Positions 8,790-17,580 of a stretch of DNA of 64,000 bases are shown here, piece after piece. Position numbers and translations under genes: made by a program. Location of the stretch: NCBI GenBank assembly GCA_016713235.1, contig JADJPN010000002.1, positions 620,001-684,000 on the forward strand, read 5' to 3'. The notes under the pieces are model-generated. The model had not been told where the DNA came from. It searched no databases and saw only the letters and a list, made by a program, of their open reading frames with translations. The stretch comes from Hyphomicrobiales bacterium. GTDB lineage: Bacteria > Pseudomonadota > Alphaproteobacteria > Rhizobiales > Xanthobacteraceae. The first letter of the stretch is position 1. Each line of letters starts with the position of its first letter.

Positions 8790-10616
8790 TTAGTTTTTGG
8801 CTACGATACAATCGAATTTGTGCCGTAGCAGGGTCTGGCAAGTACGCTTCGCGTGCCATTCAGACTTAAAGCCCGCGAACCGTGCCCGAAAAAGATTAGT
8901 GGAGTCTTTCGACACCTTCTCGGTATAGGGCGTTACCTTGGCGAGCAGGGCGGTCGCTGACTCTTTCGCATCGTTCAGGCGCTCTTTAGCCGCCTTTGCA
9001 TTCGGGAAAGCGCCGACCTGAATCGACCAGCCAGTCTTGGCGGCTGCTGGAATCGGATCGGCTTCCTCGTCGGCAATTGGCGCCGCAACAGGAGCCGAAA
9101 CCGGAATACGGCTGGTCGAGGCGACTTGCGGGCGGCGCGGTGTGCTCTTGGGCGCGACCGGCGTAAGTTTGTCTTCCTTGGCCGCGGCGGCGATTGCCTG
9201 CGCCTCGATTTCGAGTTCTTCCGTTTCGCTCAGTTCGCGCGGAGGGGTCTGCGCGGCCTGCGGCTCCGGACGTAGCTGTGGGCTTTGCGCCAGCGGATGC
9301 GGCTTGGTTTCGTTGTAAGCGAGTGCGCCGGTAATGGACGCCTGCACGGGCGCCTGTACCGGTGTTTGTGGTTCCAGCGGGGCTTCGGCAACGACAATCG
9401 GCTGTGAGCCAGGGTTCGGCGTGATCTGAACGGCGACGACGTTCGAGGCACCTAAGCTTGAGAAAGCTAATACGTTCGCCTGCGCGGCGGTCTGTTCCTT
9501 GATCTTGCCTTCCGCATCGAGCGGCATCGTCTTTACCGGGATCGGGCGGATCGGCTGGTTAGAGCCGGCGACAACGACCGGCTGCTGTTTCACCGTTACT
9601 GCGCGGACGGTACGCGGCTTCCGTTCATCGCTCTTCTGCGGCGCTTTTGCCTGTGGCTGGGGTTTCGGAGCTTGTGCCACGCGCTGCGGCTGCGGCTGCG
9701 GTGCCGGCGCTTCGGCGACAAGAGGGGCAGAGCGTGGACCTGTCGTGGCGTCGTCGAGATTATCCGAGATCAACTCGCGCATATATTGGTCGCGCGATGC
9801 GCCCGTGCGTCCGCCAAGTACAACGGCGACGACGTGGCGGTTCTTGTGGCGAATGCTTGTGACAAGATTGAAGCCGGAAGCGTTGGTGTAGCCGGTCTTG
9901 ATGCCGTCAACGCCGGTCACGCGGCCGAGCAGGCGATTGTGGTTCGCGATCACGCGGCCACGCCACACGAAAGACTGCGTCGAGAAGAAACGATAGAGCG
10001 AGGGAAAGCGATCCTGCACTGCACGGCCCAAGGTCGCCATATCGCGCGCGGTCGTGACTTGTTCGCGGTCGGGCAGGCCGGATGCGTTCTTGAAAACCGT
10101 ATTGGTCATGCCGAGCGCGCGCGCCTTGCGCGTCATCAGCGCGGCAAAAGCATCCTCGTCATCGGCGATATTCTCCGCAATCACGGTCGCGACGTCGTTC
10201 GCCGACCGTGTGACCAGCGCTTTAATCGCGTCCTCAACGGCGATCGTGGTGCCTTCCTGCACACCGAGCTTGGACGGCGGCCGTTCGGACGCATATTCCG
10301 AAACGTTCAGGCGAGATTTCAGATGCAGCTTGCCCTGTTCGATCTGCTCGAAGAGCAGATAGAGCGTCATGATCTTGGTCAGCGAGGCGGGGTGCCGAAG
10401 CGCGTCCGGCTTCTCCTCGTCAAGAATCTTACCGGTTTTGGCGTCGACCACGATCGCCGCAAAGCCGGCCTGCCAGGCGCCAGCCGGACGCTGACGCTTC
10501 CGCGAACGCGCTTCCGCGTCCACCGTCGAGATGAGGAGGAATGCGCCGACCAGGGTTACAGCGACTGCCAAGGCGGCCCGCTTCCCGTGCGGGGATCGCC
10601 AGTACGCAAAACACAT
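8790..10616 (-). CDS. D-alanyl-D-alanine carboxypeptidase (S11) with C-terminal SPOR domain
   Basis: Low-molecular-weight penicillin-binding protein that trims peptidoglycan stem peptides. An N-terminal hydrophobic segment (about residues 12-33) exports it. The three active-site motifs are present: S78-L-T-K81, S138-A-N140 and K240-T-G242. A long Pro/Gln/Ala-rich linker (about 290-520) leads to a SPOR domain (about 527-605, GWSIQVGAFPNAKAAKERL), which binds denuded glycan strands at division septa. The domain order suggests a septal carboxypeptidase. 608 residues, longer than plain DacA because of the linker and SPOR domain. Confidence 0.93.
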   Translation of the reverse strand: MCFAYWRSPHGKRAALAVAVTLVGAFLLISTVDAEARSRKRQRPAGAWQAGFAAIVVDAKTGKILDEEKPDALRHPASLTKIMTLYLLFEQIEQGKLHLKSRLNVSEYASERPPSKLGVQEGTTIAVEDAIKALVTRSANDVATVIAENIADDEDAFAALMTRKARALGMTNTVFKNASGLPDREQVTTARDMATLGRAVQDRFPSLYRFFSTQSFVWRGRVIANHNRLLGRVTGVDGIKTGYTNASGFNLVTSIRHKNRHVVAVVLGGRTGASRDQYMRELISDNLDDATTGPRSAPLVAEAPAPQPQPQRVAQAPKPQPQAKAPQKSDERKPRTVRAVTVKQQPVVVAGSNQPIRPIPVKTMPLDAEGKIKEQTAAQANVLAFSSLGASNVVAVQITPNPGSQPIVVAEAPLEPQTPVQAPVQASITGALAYNETKPHPLAQSPQLRPEPQAAQTPPRELSETEELEIEAQAIAAAAKEDKLTPVAPKSTPRRPQVASTSRIPVSAPVAAPIADEEADPIPAAAKTGWSIQVGAFPNAKAAKERLNDAKESATALLAKVTPYTEKVSKDSTNLFRARFAGFKSEWHAKRTCQTLLRHKFDCIVAKN

Positions 10617-10813
10617 ACGCCCGTCCCGTGCCTTCGTATGCCGGTGGTGGGCCCAACCGGCCGATTGCCCAATACGGCGCCTCTCATGAGGGCGCCCGAA
10701 GCTGCCAAACCTAGGGGCTGGGCCTTATGAAAGGGTAAAACTCCCGTTTGCGGTGCGAAAGAATCCGCTGAAATCAGGCCGCTTCATGGAAGGCGTTGAA
10801 TCTAATGGTATTT

Positions 10814-10859
10814 TGCAGTGCAATATTCTTGTTGACTTTATTGTGCGGCGCACTATTTA
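10814..10859 (+). promoter_or_regulatory. Phasin promoter with two TGC-N3-GCA dyads
   Basis: A sigma-70-like promoter, TTGACT (10832-10837), 16-bp spacer, TATTTA (10854-10859), lies 80 bp upstream of the phasin ATG. Two short dyads of the form TGC-N3-GCA sit at 10814-10822 (TGCAGTGCA) and 10844-10852 (TGCGGCGCA), 30 bp apart (about three helical turns), the second between -35 and -10. TGC/GCA dyads of this kind have been described for PhaR-type repressors of polyhydroxybutyrate genes; the link here is inference. The rest of 10617-10927 shows nothing else I can name. Confidence 0.5.
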
Positions 10860-10939
10860 GGCATCTAGCGGCGCGCAAATGCATCGCCTCGAAAGTCTAG
10901 GAAATTGGGTGCGCCCGATGCGGCGCGATGGGGATTACC

Positions 10940-11278
10940 ATGATCGAGAAATTTGAAGAGTTTCAGAAGCTGAGCAAAGACAACGCCGAACTGGCCGCCC
11001 AGAGCTTCGCGTCGTTCCAGAAGGGCGCGCAGGCGATTGCCGTCGAAGTCGCCGATTACTCGAAGAAGTCCTTCGAAGAAGGCTCGGCCGCCTTCGAAAA
11101 GCTGATCGGTGCAAAGTCGCTCGACAAGGCGATCGAAGTGCAGACCACCTATTTCAAGGGTGCCTATGAAGCTTTCGTTGCGGAAGCGACCAAGCTCGGC
11201 ACGCTTTACAGCGACGTAGCCAAGGACGCCTACAAGCCGTTCGAAAACTCGTTCTCGAAGTTCGCGACCTTCAAGTAG
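10940..11278 (+). CDS. Phasin family protein
   Basis: About 112 residues, mostly amphipathic helix: MIEKFEEFQKLSKDNAELAA, then a helix with YSKKSFEEGSAAFEKLIGAK and the family-typical TTYFKGAYEAFVAEATKLG, ending PFENSFSKFATFK. Phasins coat polyhydroxyalkanoate granules; members without PHA neighbours also occur in rhizobia. I chose ATG 10940 over 10928 because GGGGA (10930-10934) sits 5 bp before it. No PHA synthase is nearby. It stands alone between a dedicated promoter and terminator. Confidence 0.92.
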   Translation: MIEKFEEFQKLSKDNAELAAQSFASFQKGAQAIAVEVADYSKKSFEEGSAAFEKLIGAKSLDKAIEVQTTYFKGAYEAFVAEATKLGTLYSDVAKDAYKPFENSFSKFATFK

Positions 11279-11300
11279 GCGTTGCGTAAAGAGTAAAGCG

Positions 11301-11331
11301 AAAAGCCCGGCATTGCTGCCGGGCTTTTTGT
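11301..11331 (+). terminator. Bidirectional Rho-independent terminator
   Basis: Stem GCCCGGCA / TGCCGGGC (11305-11312 and 11317-11324) with a TTGC loop, flanked by AAAA before and TTTTTGTTTTT after. It ends the phasin gene and, read on the other strand, can also end the TadG-like gene whose stop is at 11355. Confidence 0.9.
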
Positions 11332-11354
11332 TTTTGGCGTTCCGCGCAGGGTCC

Positions 11355-12701
11355 TTACTGCGAGAGGTGCAGGCTCGCTAGCTGGCCACCGATCGCGTTG
11401 AAAACCGCTTCAAGTTCGCTTGCCGAGTTTACATCGAAATACATCGACGGATCGGTTGCGCAGTTGCGCAGGAGCGTCGCGTTGCCGTTGATTACGCGGA
11501 TCGTATAGATTCGAAAGCCGGCGGCTTTTGCGTTCGTGCAGGCGAGGGATGTGCGGTTATCGATGGCGCTGCCGCTGTTACCGCCCCATCGATTTTGCGT
11601 GTTGTCGCCGTCCGTGAGCAGGATGATGTACTTGCTGAGATCGGGCGCGGGCGCCGCCGCTTCGGTCATCGGATCGCCTTGCGTCAGCGAATGCCAGGCC
11701 CAGGCTAGGCCGATGGTGACGTTGGTATTTCCATCGGGATTCATCGAGTCGATGCGGGTTTTGAGGTCACTCCAGTTGTAGTTAAGCGGCATGATCTCGG
11801 TGAGGCTGTACGAGCACTGAATCGCCGGAAACTTGGTTTCCGTCGTCGTCGGCGCGGTATCCAGCGCGTCGTGATTCTGATCGCGGTCTTCGACGCAACC
11901 GGTCCAGGTGTTTCTGTTCGCGGGAGTCCAGGTCGCCTGAACCCAACTGCCGCCATTGTCCTGGCAGGTGCTGCGCCTCGTGTATTGCGAAAGCGTGCAA
12001 ACATTTTGGTTGAGGCAGGCGCTAGCTGAATTGGAGCCCGACCGGTTGCAACTGCCGTTCTCATTTTCCCAGATGTCCCAGCGCAGCCAGGAATCGTTGA
12101 TCTTCGCCGTGCCGACCTTGGTCTGCACATGGAAGGGGATGATAGACACCTTCACATCGCCCGGATTCTTCGCAGCTTTCTGCAGCGTGTCGATCAGGTT
12201 TTTCGCGGCCTTCTTCAACTCCGTCATTTTGTTGTTCGAGGACATTGAGCCAGTATTGTCGAGCGCTAGCGCGACTTCGAGCTTCTTGATGCCCCAGGTC
12301 ACTTCAGCATGTGCGCCAACTGGAAAGCTGTTGATGCCTATTACCCCCGAGATTGAAGGTTGATACTGGCCTGAGACGTTCAGAACGAGTTTGCCCGTGG
12401 CGGGCGTGGTAATTCTCAGGTCACTCGGCTGCATGCTGACGCTGACCTTGCCGAGGCTGGCCTGAAAAATCTGCCAGCCTTGCGTGTCGAGCTGCGCCTG
12501 TGTGAGCGGCATCTGTTTTGCGAGTGCGAGCGCTGTCGAATCCAGCGCCTTCTGCATGGAGCTGCGGTTCGCATTTGCCATCGAATAATCGACCGCGGCG
12601 CCGGTCGCGCCGACCAACGGAATGAGTGCAAGCGCAAACAGGATCGCAGCATTGCCTTTGCGGCCTTCATCGCCGCTCAGAAAGCGCCGAAAAATACCCA
12701 T
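11355..12701 (-). CDS. TadG-like pilus-assembly/VWA protein, copy 1
   Basis: 448 residues. The N-terminus has a Tad-type membrane segment (GNAAILFALALIPLVGATGA) followed by AVDYSMANANRSSMQKALDSTALALAKQ, typical of TadE/TadG-like proteins. A VWA domain starts at about residue 140 with the metal-site sequence ALDNTGSMS and continues with YIILLTDGDNTQNRWGG. Cysteine-rich inserts (about residues 215-270) suggest disulfides in the periplasm. The protein closely resembles the gene at 13017-14285, so this is a tandem duplication. No other tad/cpa pilus gene is in the window. Confidence 0.88.
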   Translation of the reverse strand: MGIFRRFLSGDEGRKGNAAILFALALIPLVGATGAAVDYSMANANRSSMQKALDSTALALAKQMPLTQAQLDTQGWQIFQASLGKVSVSMQPSDLRITTPATGKLVLNVSGQYQPSISGVIGINSFPVGAHAEVTWGIKKLEVALALDNTGSMSSNNKMTELKKAAKNLIDTLQKAAKNPGDVKVSIIPFHVQTKVGTAKINDSWLRWDIWENENGSCNRSGSNSASACLNQNVCTLSQYTRRSTCQDNGGSWVQATWTPANRNTWTGCVEDRDQNHDALDTAPTTTETKFPAIQCSYSLTEIMPLNYNWSDLKTRIDSMNPDGNTNVTIGLAWAWHSLTQGDPMTEAAAPAPDLSKYIILLTDGDNTQNRWGGNSGSAIDNRTSLACTNAKAAGFRIYTIRVINGNATLLRNCATDPSMYFDVNSASELEAVFNAIGGQLASLHLSQ

Positions 12702-12960
12702 GGCAGTCTCCCGGTTTCGTGGGAGACCCTGCGCTTCGATTTTTAACCGAGTCTTTCAAGAACCTCATAAAGACGAGGGCAGGCGTTCCTATTCGGGGCG
12801 CAGCATCGAACCCGGTTATCGAGATGAAAATGAGATCGTTAAAGTTCTAACGATTCTTATTGCGACGGGTGCTGCGGGCTCGCAAGTTCTCTGCCGATCA
12901 TCCTGGTCCTATAGAGCCTGATGTTTGCACGTTCCGCTGCAGCGCCAAGGCTAGCGCAAC
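12702..12960. other. Intergenic spacer between the two TadG-like genes
   Basis: No gene seen. It must hold the promoter of the 11355-12701 gene. AT-richer stretches occur near 12830-12860 (TTAAAGTTCTAACGATTCTTA), but I cannot assign a clear promoter. The spacing of TTAA/TAAC here does not fit the CtrA box TTAA-N7-TTAA. Confidence 0.4.
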
Positions 12961-12994
12961 GAAAAAGGGGATCGCTATGATTTTAGCGATCCCC
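12961..12994 (-). terminator. Rho-independent terminator of TadG-like copy 2
   Basis: Perfect 11-bp stem GGGGATCGCTA / TAGCGATCCCC (12967-12977 and 12984-12994) with a 6-base loop. Read on the minus strand it is followed by TTTTT (complement of 12962-12966), so it ends the gene at 13017-14285. Confidence 0.9.
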
Positions 12995-13016
12995 GGTTAT
13001 AGCGTTGCGTTGTCGA

Positions 13017-14285
13017 TTATTGCGACAAATGCAACCGGGCGAGCGTCGCGCCGATCGAATTGAACACGCTCGTAAGCTGGGTCGCGTTCTGCACGTCGAA
13101 GTACATCGACGGATCGCTTGCGCAGTTGCGCAGCAGCGTGGCATCGCCATCGATCACACGGATCGTGTAGATTTTGATACCGGCTGCCTTGACGGCAGCG
13201 CAAGTAGCGGCGGTGCGGGCGTCGATGCTCGATGAGCTTCTTGTCCAGCGGTTCTCGGTGTTTTCGCCATCCGTCATAAGGATAATGTATTTGCTCAGAT
13301 CGTAGGCGGGCGCAGCGGCTTGCGTGAAGGGGTCACCGGAAGTCAAAGAATGCCATGCCCATTGAAGCCCGATCGATACGTTCGTGTTGCCGTCAGGATT
13401 CATTGAGTCGATCGTGTTACTCAGCGCGGTCCAGTCATTGGTGAGCGGCAACATGGGCGCGAGCGAATAGCTGCACTGTTTTGCGGGAAATTTAGTAGCG
13501 CTAGACGTCGGATCGGCGTCACTGGCGTCGTACGGCTCATCGCGGTCCATAATACAACCGTCCCAAGTGGTACGCAGATTTGGTATGCAAACCTCTTTCT
13601 TCTTTTTCCCGGTGCAGGTCTGGTTAGCGTCTTCCCAGTCTTCCCACTTCAGCCACGTGTTCAGGTGGGTGAAAATCGAAGTGTCTAGGCGCACTTCCTT
13701 GTGGAATGGGATGATCGAAACTTTGACGTCGCCGGGTCTCGCTGTGGAGTTCTGAAGCGTCGTGAGAAGGTTCTTCGCAGCCTTCTTCAACTCCGTCATC
13801 TTGTTGTTCCAGTCCATCGAGCCGGTGTTGTCGAGCGCAAGAGCCAGCTCGAGCTTTTTCATGCCCCACTGGACTTCAGTGCTCACCGCGACCGGAAAAG
13901 CCTGCACACCCATGACGCCGGAGATCTGTGGCGTATATTGACCGGTCGCAACCAGTTGAATTTTGCCGACCATCGGAGTTGTAATCACGAGTCCGGACTG
14001 CGGCATGCTGACCTTTAGCGTGCCGACGTTCGCGGTGAATATTTGCCAGCCTTTCTCGTTGAGCTGGGCCTGCGACAGCGGCATCAACTTGGCGAGCGCG
14101 AGCGCGGTCGCGTCGAGTGCCTTCTGCATGGAGGAGCGGTTCGCGTTGGCCATCGAATAATCGACGGCGGCGCCGATGCCGCCGATGATCGGGACAATAG
14201 CGATGCTGAAAATGATGGCGACGTTGCCTGCGCGTGAACGCGAGCCTGACCAAAAGCGCCGGAGCGAGATAAGAAGCGAACCCAT
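13017..14285 (-). CDS. TadG-like pilus-assembly/VWA protein, copy 2
   Basis: 422 residues with the same plan as the neighbouring copy: short basic N-terminus, membrane segment (GNVAIIFSIAIVPIIGGIGA), the near-identical AVDYSMANANRSSMQKALDA block, and a VWA domain with ALDNTGSMDWNNKMTELKKA and YIILMTDGENTENRW. The insert between the VWA strands is shorter and differs from copy 1 (GKKKKEVCIPNLRTTWDG), so the two have diverged mainly there. The domain faces the periplasm by the usual TadG topology. Each copy has its own terminator, hence they are probably separate transcription units. Confidence 0.88.
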   Translation of the reverse strand: MGSLLISLRRFWSGSRSRAGNVAIIFSIAIVPIIGGIGAAVDYSMANANRSSMQKALDATALALAKLMPLSQAQLNEKGWQIFTANVGTLKVSMPQSGLVITTPMVGKIQLVATGQYTPQISGVMGVQAFPVAVSTEVQWGMKKLELALALDNTGSMDWNNKMTELKKAAKNLLTTLQNSTARPGDVKVSIIPFHKEVRLDTSIFTHLNTWLKWEDWEDANQTCTGKKKKEVCIPNLRTTWDGCIMDRDEPYDASDADPTSSATKFPAKQCSYSLAPMLPLTNDWTALSNTIDSMNPDGNTNVSIGLQWAWHSLTSGDPFTQAAAPAYDLSKYIILMTDGENTENRWTRSSSSIDARTAATCAAVKAAGIKIYTIRVIDGDATLLRNCASDPSMYFDVQNATQLTSVFNSIGATLARLHLSQ

Positions 14286-14440
14286 AGGAAATCCTCGGTA
14301 AACCGAGCGCAGAATCCGCAGAATTTCTAAATGGCCTTAAATTTGAGGGGTTTTCCGCTTTCGGTCAGGTTCAATTCTAAGGTTTGGTTAGGAAATACCT
14401 TCCGCATTACAGAAATACCCTCCGTGTCACAGAATGGCCG
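14286..14440. other. Spacer between divergent TadG-like and clpS genes, left part
   Basis: No gene seen. It is AT-richer than its surroundings (AATTTCTAAATGGCCTTAAA near 14320-14340) and presumably holds the promoter of the minus-strand TadG-like gene. No motif could be assigned with confidence. Confidence 0.4.
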
Positions 14441-14491
14441 TTGGCATGGTGAAACTGTGCCCTATATTATGCGTGGGCCAGAGTCTGGCCC
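14441..14491 (+). promoter_or_regulatory. Putative clpS promoter with palindrome at the transcript start
   Basis: TTGGCA (14441-14446), 16-bp spacer, TATATT (14463-14468) form a sigma-70-like promoter facing clpS. A 17-bp palindrome follows at 14475-14491: GGGCCAGA, one central base, TCTGGCCC. It would cover the start of the transcript and could be an operator or a 5' hairpin. Assignment is by eye. Confidence 0.45.
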
Positions 14492-14595
14492 TTTCAACCA
14501 TATGGTTCCGGCGCGAGCGCAGCCGGACGGTTTCTTCGGAAACGCAACGTCGTGACTGGTGCTTTTGAAAATCGGCTCTCCCGCCGCTATCGCGG

Positions 14596-14934
14596 ATGGC
14601 GAAGGGTACGGATGACCGCCGGAACGGCCGCGACGACGGCACCGGCACTTCCGTCATCACGCGCACGAAGCCGCAGACCAAGCGCCCGAACCTGTACCGT
14701 GTGCTGCTCCTAAACGACGATTACACGCCGATGGAGTTCGTGGTAGACGTGCTGGAGCGGTTCTTCAATAAGCAGCGCGAAGACGCAAACCGCATCATGC
14801 TTCATGTTCATCAGAACGGCGTCGGCGAATGCGGCATTTTTACTTATGAAGTTGCCGAAACGAAGGTAACGCAGGTAATGGATTTCGCGCGGAAGCATCA
14901 GCATCCGCTCCAATGCGTCATGGAAAAGAAATAG
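14596..14934 (+). CDS. clpS: ATP-dependent Clp protease adaptor ClpS
   Basis: 112 residues. After a variable polar N-terminus comes the ClpS core: YRVLLLNDDYTPMEFVVDVL, FFNKQREDANRIMLHVHQNG, GIFTYEVAETKVTQVM and the C-terminal ARKHQHPLQCVMEK. ClpS binds N-degron substrates through the D-D/T-P-M-E-F pocket and hands them to ClpA. It is directly upstream of clpA on the same strand (160 bp apart), the standard arrangement. Confidence 0.96.
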   Translation: MAKGTDDRRNGRDDGTGTSVITRTKPQTKRPNLYRVLLLNDDYTPMEFVVDVLERFFNKQREDANRIMLHVHQNGVGECGIFTYEVAETKVTQVMDFARKHQHPLQCVMEKK

Positions 14935-15094
14935 GCGGGCGGCTTCGTTAACGTGGCGTAAGCTGGCGGAAAATCGCCCCGATCTGCACCTATTGTATTC
15001 CGGTTCCAGCGACTTAGATAGTGGACATCCCGCCCAACCACCGGCAGACTTTCCGTCTCTGGAGCCGGTGAATCACCCGGAATGTTAGGACCCG

Positions 15095-17486
15095 ATGCCG
15101 ACTTTTTCGCGCAGTCTCGAGAATTCCTTGCATCGCGCGTTAGCGCAGGCGAACGAGCGTCATCACGAGTATGCGACGCTCGAACATCTGCTGCTGGCGC
15201 TGCTCGACGATCAGGACGCAGCCGCGGTCATGCGCGCCTGCAACGTCGATATCGAAAAAACTCAAGCGCAATTTGGTGGAGTATATCGACGGCGAGCTTG
15301 AAAACCTCGTTGTCGAAGCCGGCGAAGATTCCAAGCCGACCGCCGGTTTCCAGCGCGTGATCCAACGCGCGGTAATTCATGTACAGTCCTCGGGCCGGGA
15401 AGAAGTCACCGGCGCGAATGTGCTGGTTGCGATCTTTGCGGAGCGCGAAAGCCACGCTGCTTATTTCCTGCAAGAGCAGGAGATGACCCGCTACGATGCC
15501 GTCAACTACATCAGTCACGGCATCGCGAAGCGTCCGGGCGTTAACGAGAGCAAGCAGGTTCGCGGCGCGGAAGAAGAAACCGACGCGAAGCCGGGTGAGG
15601 AGCCGAAGAAGAAGGCCGACGCGCTGGAAGCTTACTGCGTCAACCTCAACAAGAAGGCGAAGGAAGGCAAGATCGATCCGCTGATCGGCCGCGCGAGTGA
15701 AATTGCGCGCACCATTCAGGTGCTCTGCCGCCGCCAGAAGAATAACCCGCTTTATGTCGGTGACCCCGGCGTAGGCAAGACCGCGATTGCGGAAGGCCTT
15801 GCGCTTCGTATCGTCAACGAAGACGTACCGGAGGTGCTCAGAGGCGCGACCGTATTCTCGCTCGACATGGGCTCGCTGCTGGCTGGCACGCGCTATCGCG
15901 GCGATTTCGAAGAGCGCCTGAAACAGGTGATCAAAGAACTCGAGGCACATCCGAACGCGATCGTGTTCATCGATGAAATCCATACGGTCATTGGCGCTGG
16001 CGCGACTTCCGGCGGCGCGATGGATGCCTCGAACTTGCTGAAGCCCGCTCTGGCTTCCGGCGCGATCCGCTGTGTAGGCTCGACGACCTACAAGGAATAC
16101 CGCCAGCATTTCGAGAAGGACCGCGCGCTCGTGCGCCGCTTCCAGAAGATCGATGTCAACGAGCCGTCTCCTGAGGACGCTGTCGAGATTCTCAAGGGGC
16201 TGAAGCCTTACTTCGAGGACTATCACAAGCTCCGCTACACCAACGACGCGATCAAGGCGGCGGTTGATCTTTCCGTGCGCTACATCCACGACCGCAAGCT
16301 GCCGGACAAAGCGATCGACGTGATTGACGAGTCGGGTGCTGCGCAGATGCTGGTTGCGGAATCGAAGCGCAAGAAGACGATTGGCATCAAGGAAATCGAG
16401 GCGACAGTCGCGACCATGGCGCGCGTCCCGCCGAAGACGGTTTCCAAGGACGACGCCATTGTTCTCTCCAACCTTGAAACCGGCCTGAAGAACGTAGTGT
16501 TCGGGCAGGACCAGGCGATCACCGCGCTAACCGCTGCGATCAAGCTCGCGCGTGCGGGCCTGCGCGAGCCGGAGAAACCGATCGGTGCCTATCTCTTCTC
16601 GGGCCCAACCGGCGTCGGCAAGACCGAAGTCGCAAAACAGCTCGCGCTGTCGCTCGGCGTGCAGTTGCTGCGCTTCGATATGTCCGAATACATGGAGCGC
16701 CACACGGTCTCGCGCCTGATCGGTGCGCCTCCGGGCTATGTCGGATTCGATCAGGGAGGCCTGTTGACGGACGGTGTCGACCAGAACCCGTACTGCGTTG
16801 TGCTGCTCGACGAAATCGAGAAAGCGCATCCGGATTTGTTCAACGTGCTCCTGCAAGTCATGGATCATGGCAAGCTCACCGACCACAATGGGAAGTCCGT
16901 GAATTTCCGCAACGTCATTCTGGTGATGACGACGAACGCTGGCGCTGCCGATATGGCGAAGGCGGCCTACGGCTTCACGCGCTCGAAGCGGGAAGGCGAC
17001 GATGCGGAAGCCATCAATCGGCTGTTCTCGCCGGAATTCCGCAATCGTCTGGACGCGATCGTTCCGTTCGCTCATCTTTCCACCGAGATCATCGGACAGG
17101 TTGTCGAGAAGTTCGTGCTGCAGCTGGAGGCCCAGCTCGCCGACCGCGGCGTCACGATCGCGCTTTCGGACGAGGCAAAGAAATGGCTGGTTGGCCGCGG
17201 TTATGACGAAGCCATGGGTGCACGGCCGATGGCCCGCTTGATCCAGGAGAACGTCAAGAAGCCGCTCGCCGACGAGGTTCTGTTCGGCAAGCTCAAGGAC
17301 GGCGGCCATGTCCGCGTGATCGTTCGCGAGGAGGAGGGCAAGCCGGTTTTGGCTTTCGAGTATCCGGAAGGCCCGGTCACGCCCAAACCCGAAGAGGACG
17401 TCGCAAAGCGTCCCAAGCGTTCGCGTAAGACCAAGAAGGGCGATGGCTCCGGCGATGCCGGGCCGAAGCCGCTGGTCAACGTCTAG
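15095..17486 (+). CDS. clpA: ATP-dependent Clp protease ATP-binding subunit ClpA, with suspected frameshift
   Basis: AAA+ unfoldase that feeds ClpP. The N-domain starts MPTFSRSLENSLHRALAQAN; two ATPase modules follow, with Walker A GDPGVGKTA and GPTGVGKTE, the FIDEIHTVIGAG Walker B and VVLLDEIEKAHPD. A lysine-rich tail ends the protein. The frame breaks in the six-A run at 15255-15260 (after VDIEK); with five A the protein continues as LKRNLVEYIDGEL. This is a likely indel error because the remaining 2.2 kb are perfectly preserved. The corrected length, about 796 residues, fits alphaproteobacterial ClpA. Confidence 0.93.
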
Positions 17487-17513
17487 GCCATAGCAGTCAA
17501 TTCAGAGATGCGG

Positions 17514-17549
17514 GCGGCGCGCTTGTAAGAGGCGCGCCGCTCGTGTTTT
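17514..17549 (+). terminator. Probable terminator after clpA
   Basis: Perfect 9-bp stem GCGGCGCGC / GCGCGCCGC (17514-17522 and 17532-17540) with a 9-base loop, followed by the moderately T-rich TCGTGTTTT. Confidence 0.65.
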
Positions 17550-17580
17550 GTCGCAGGCGTTCAATTGCCGCGACATTCCC

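Noticed and set aside
12828..12860. CtrA-like TTAA sites between the TadG-like genes
   Set aside because: The spacing between TTAA and TAAC is five bases, not seven, and no second half-site fits.
15251..15265. Programmed frameshift in clpA at the A6 run
   Set aside because: Many unrelated genes in the window have the same kind of break in short runs, so a common technical cause is simpler.
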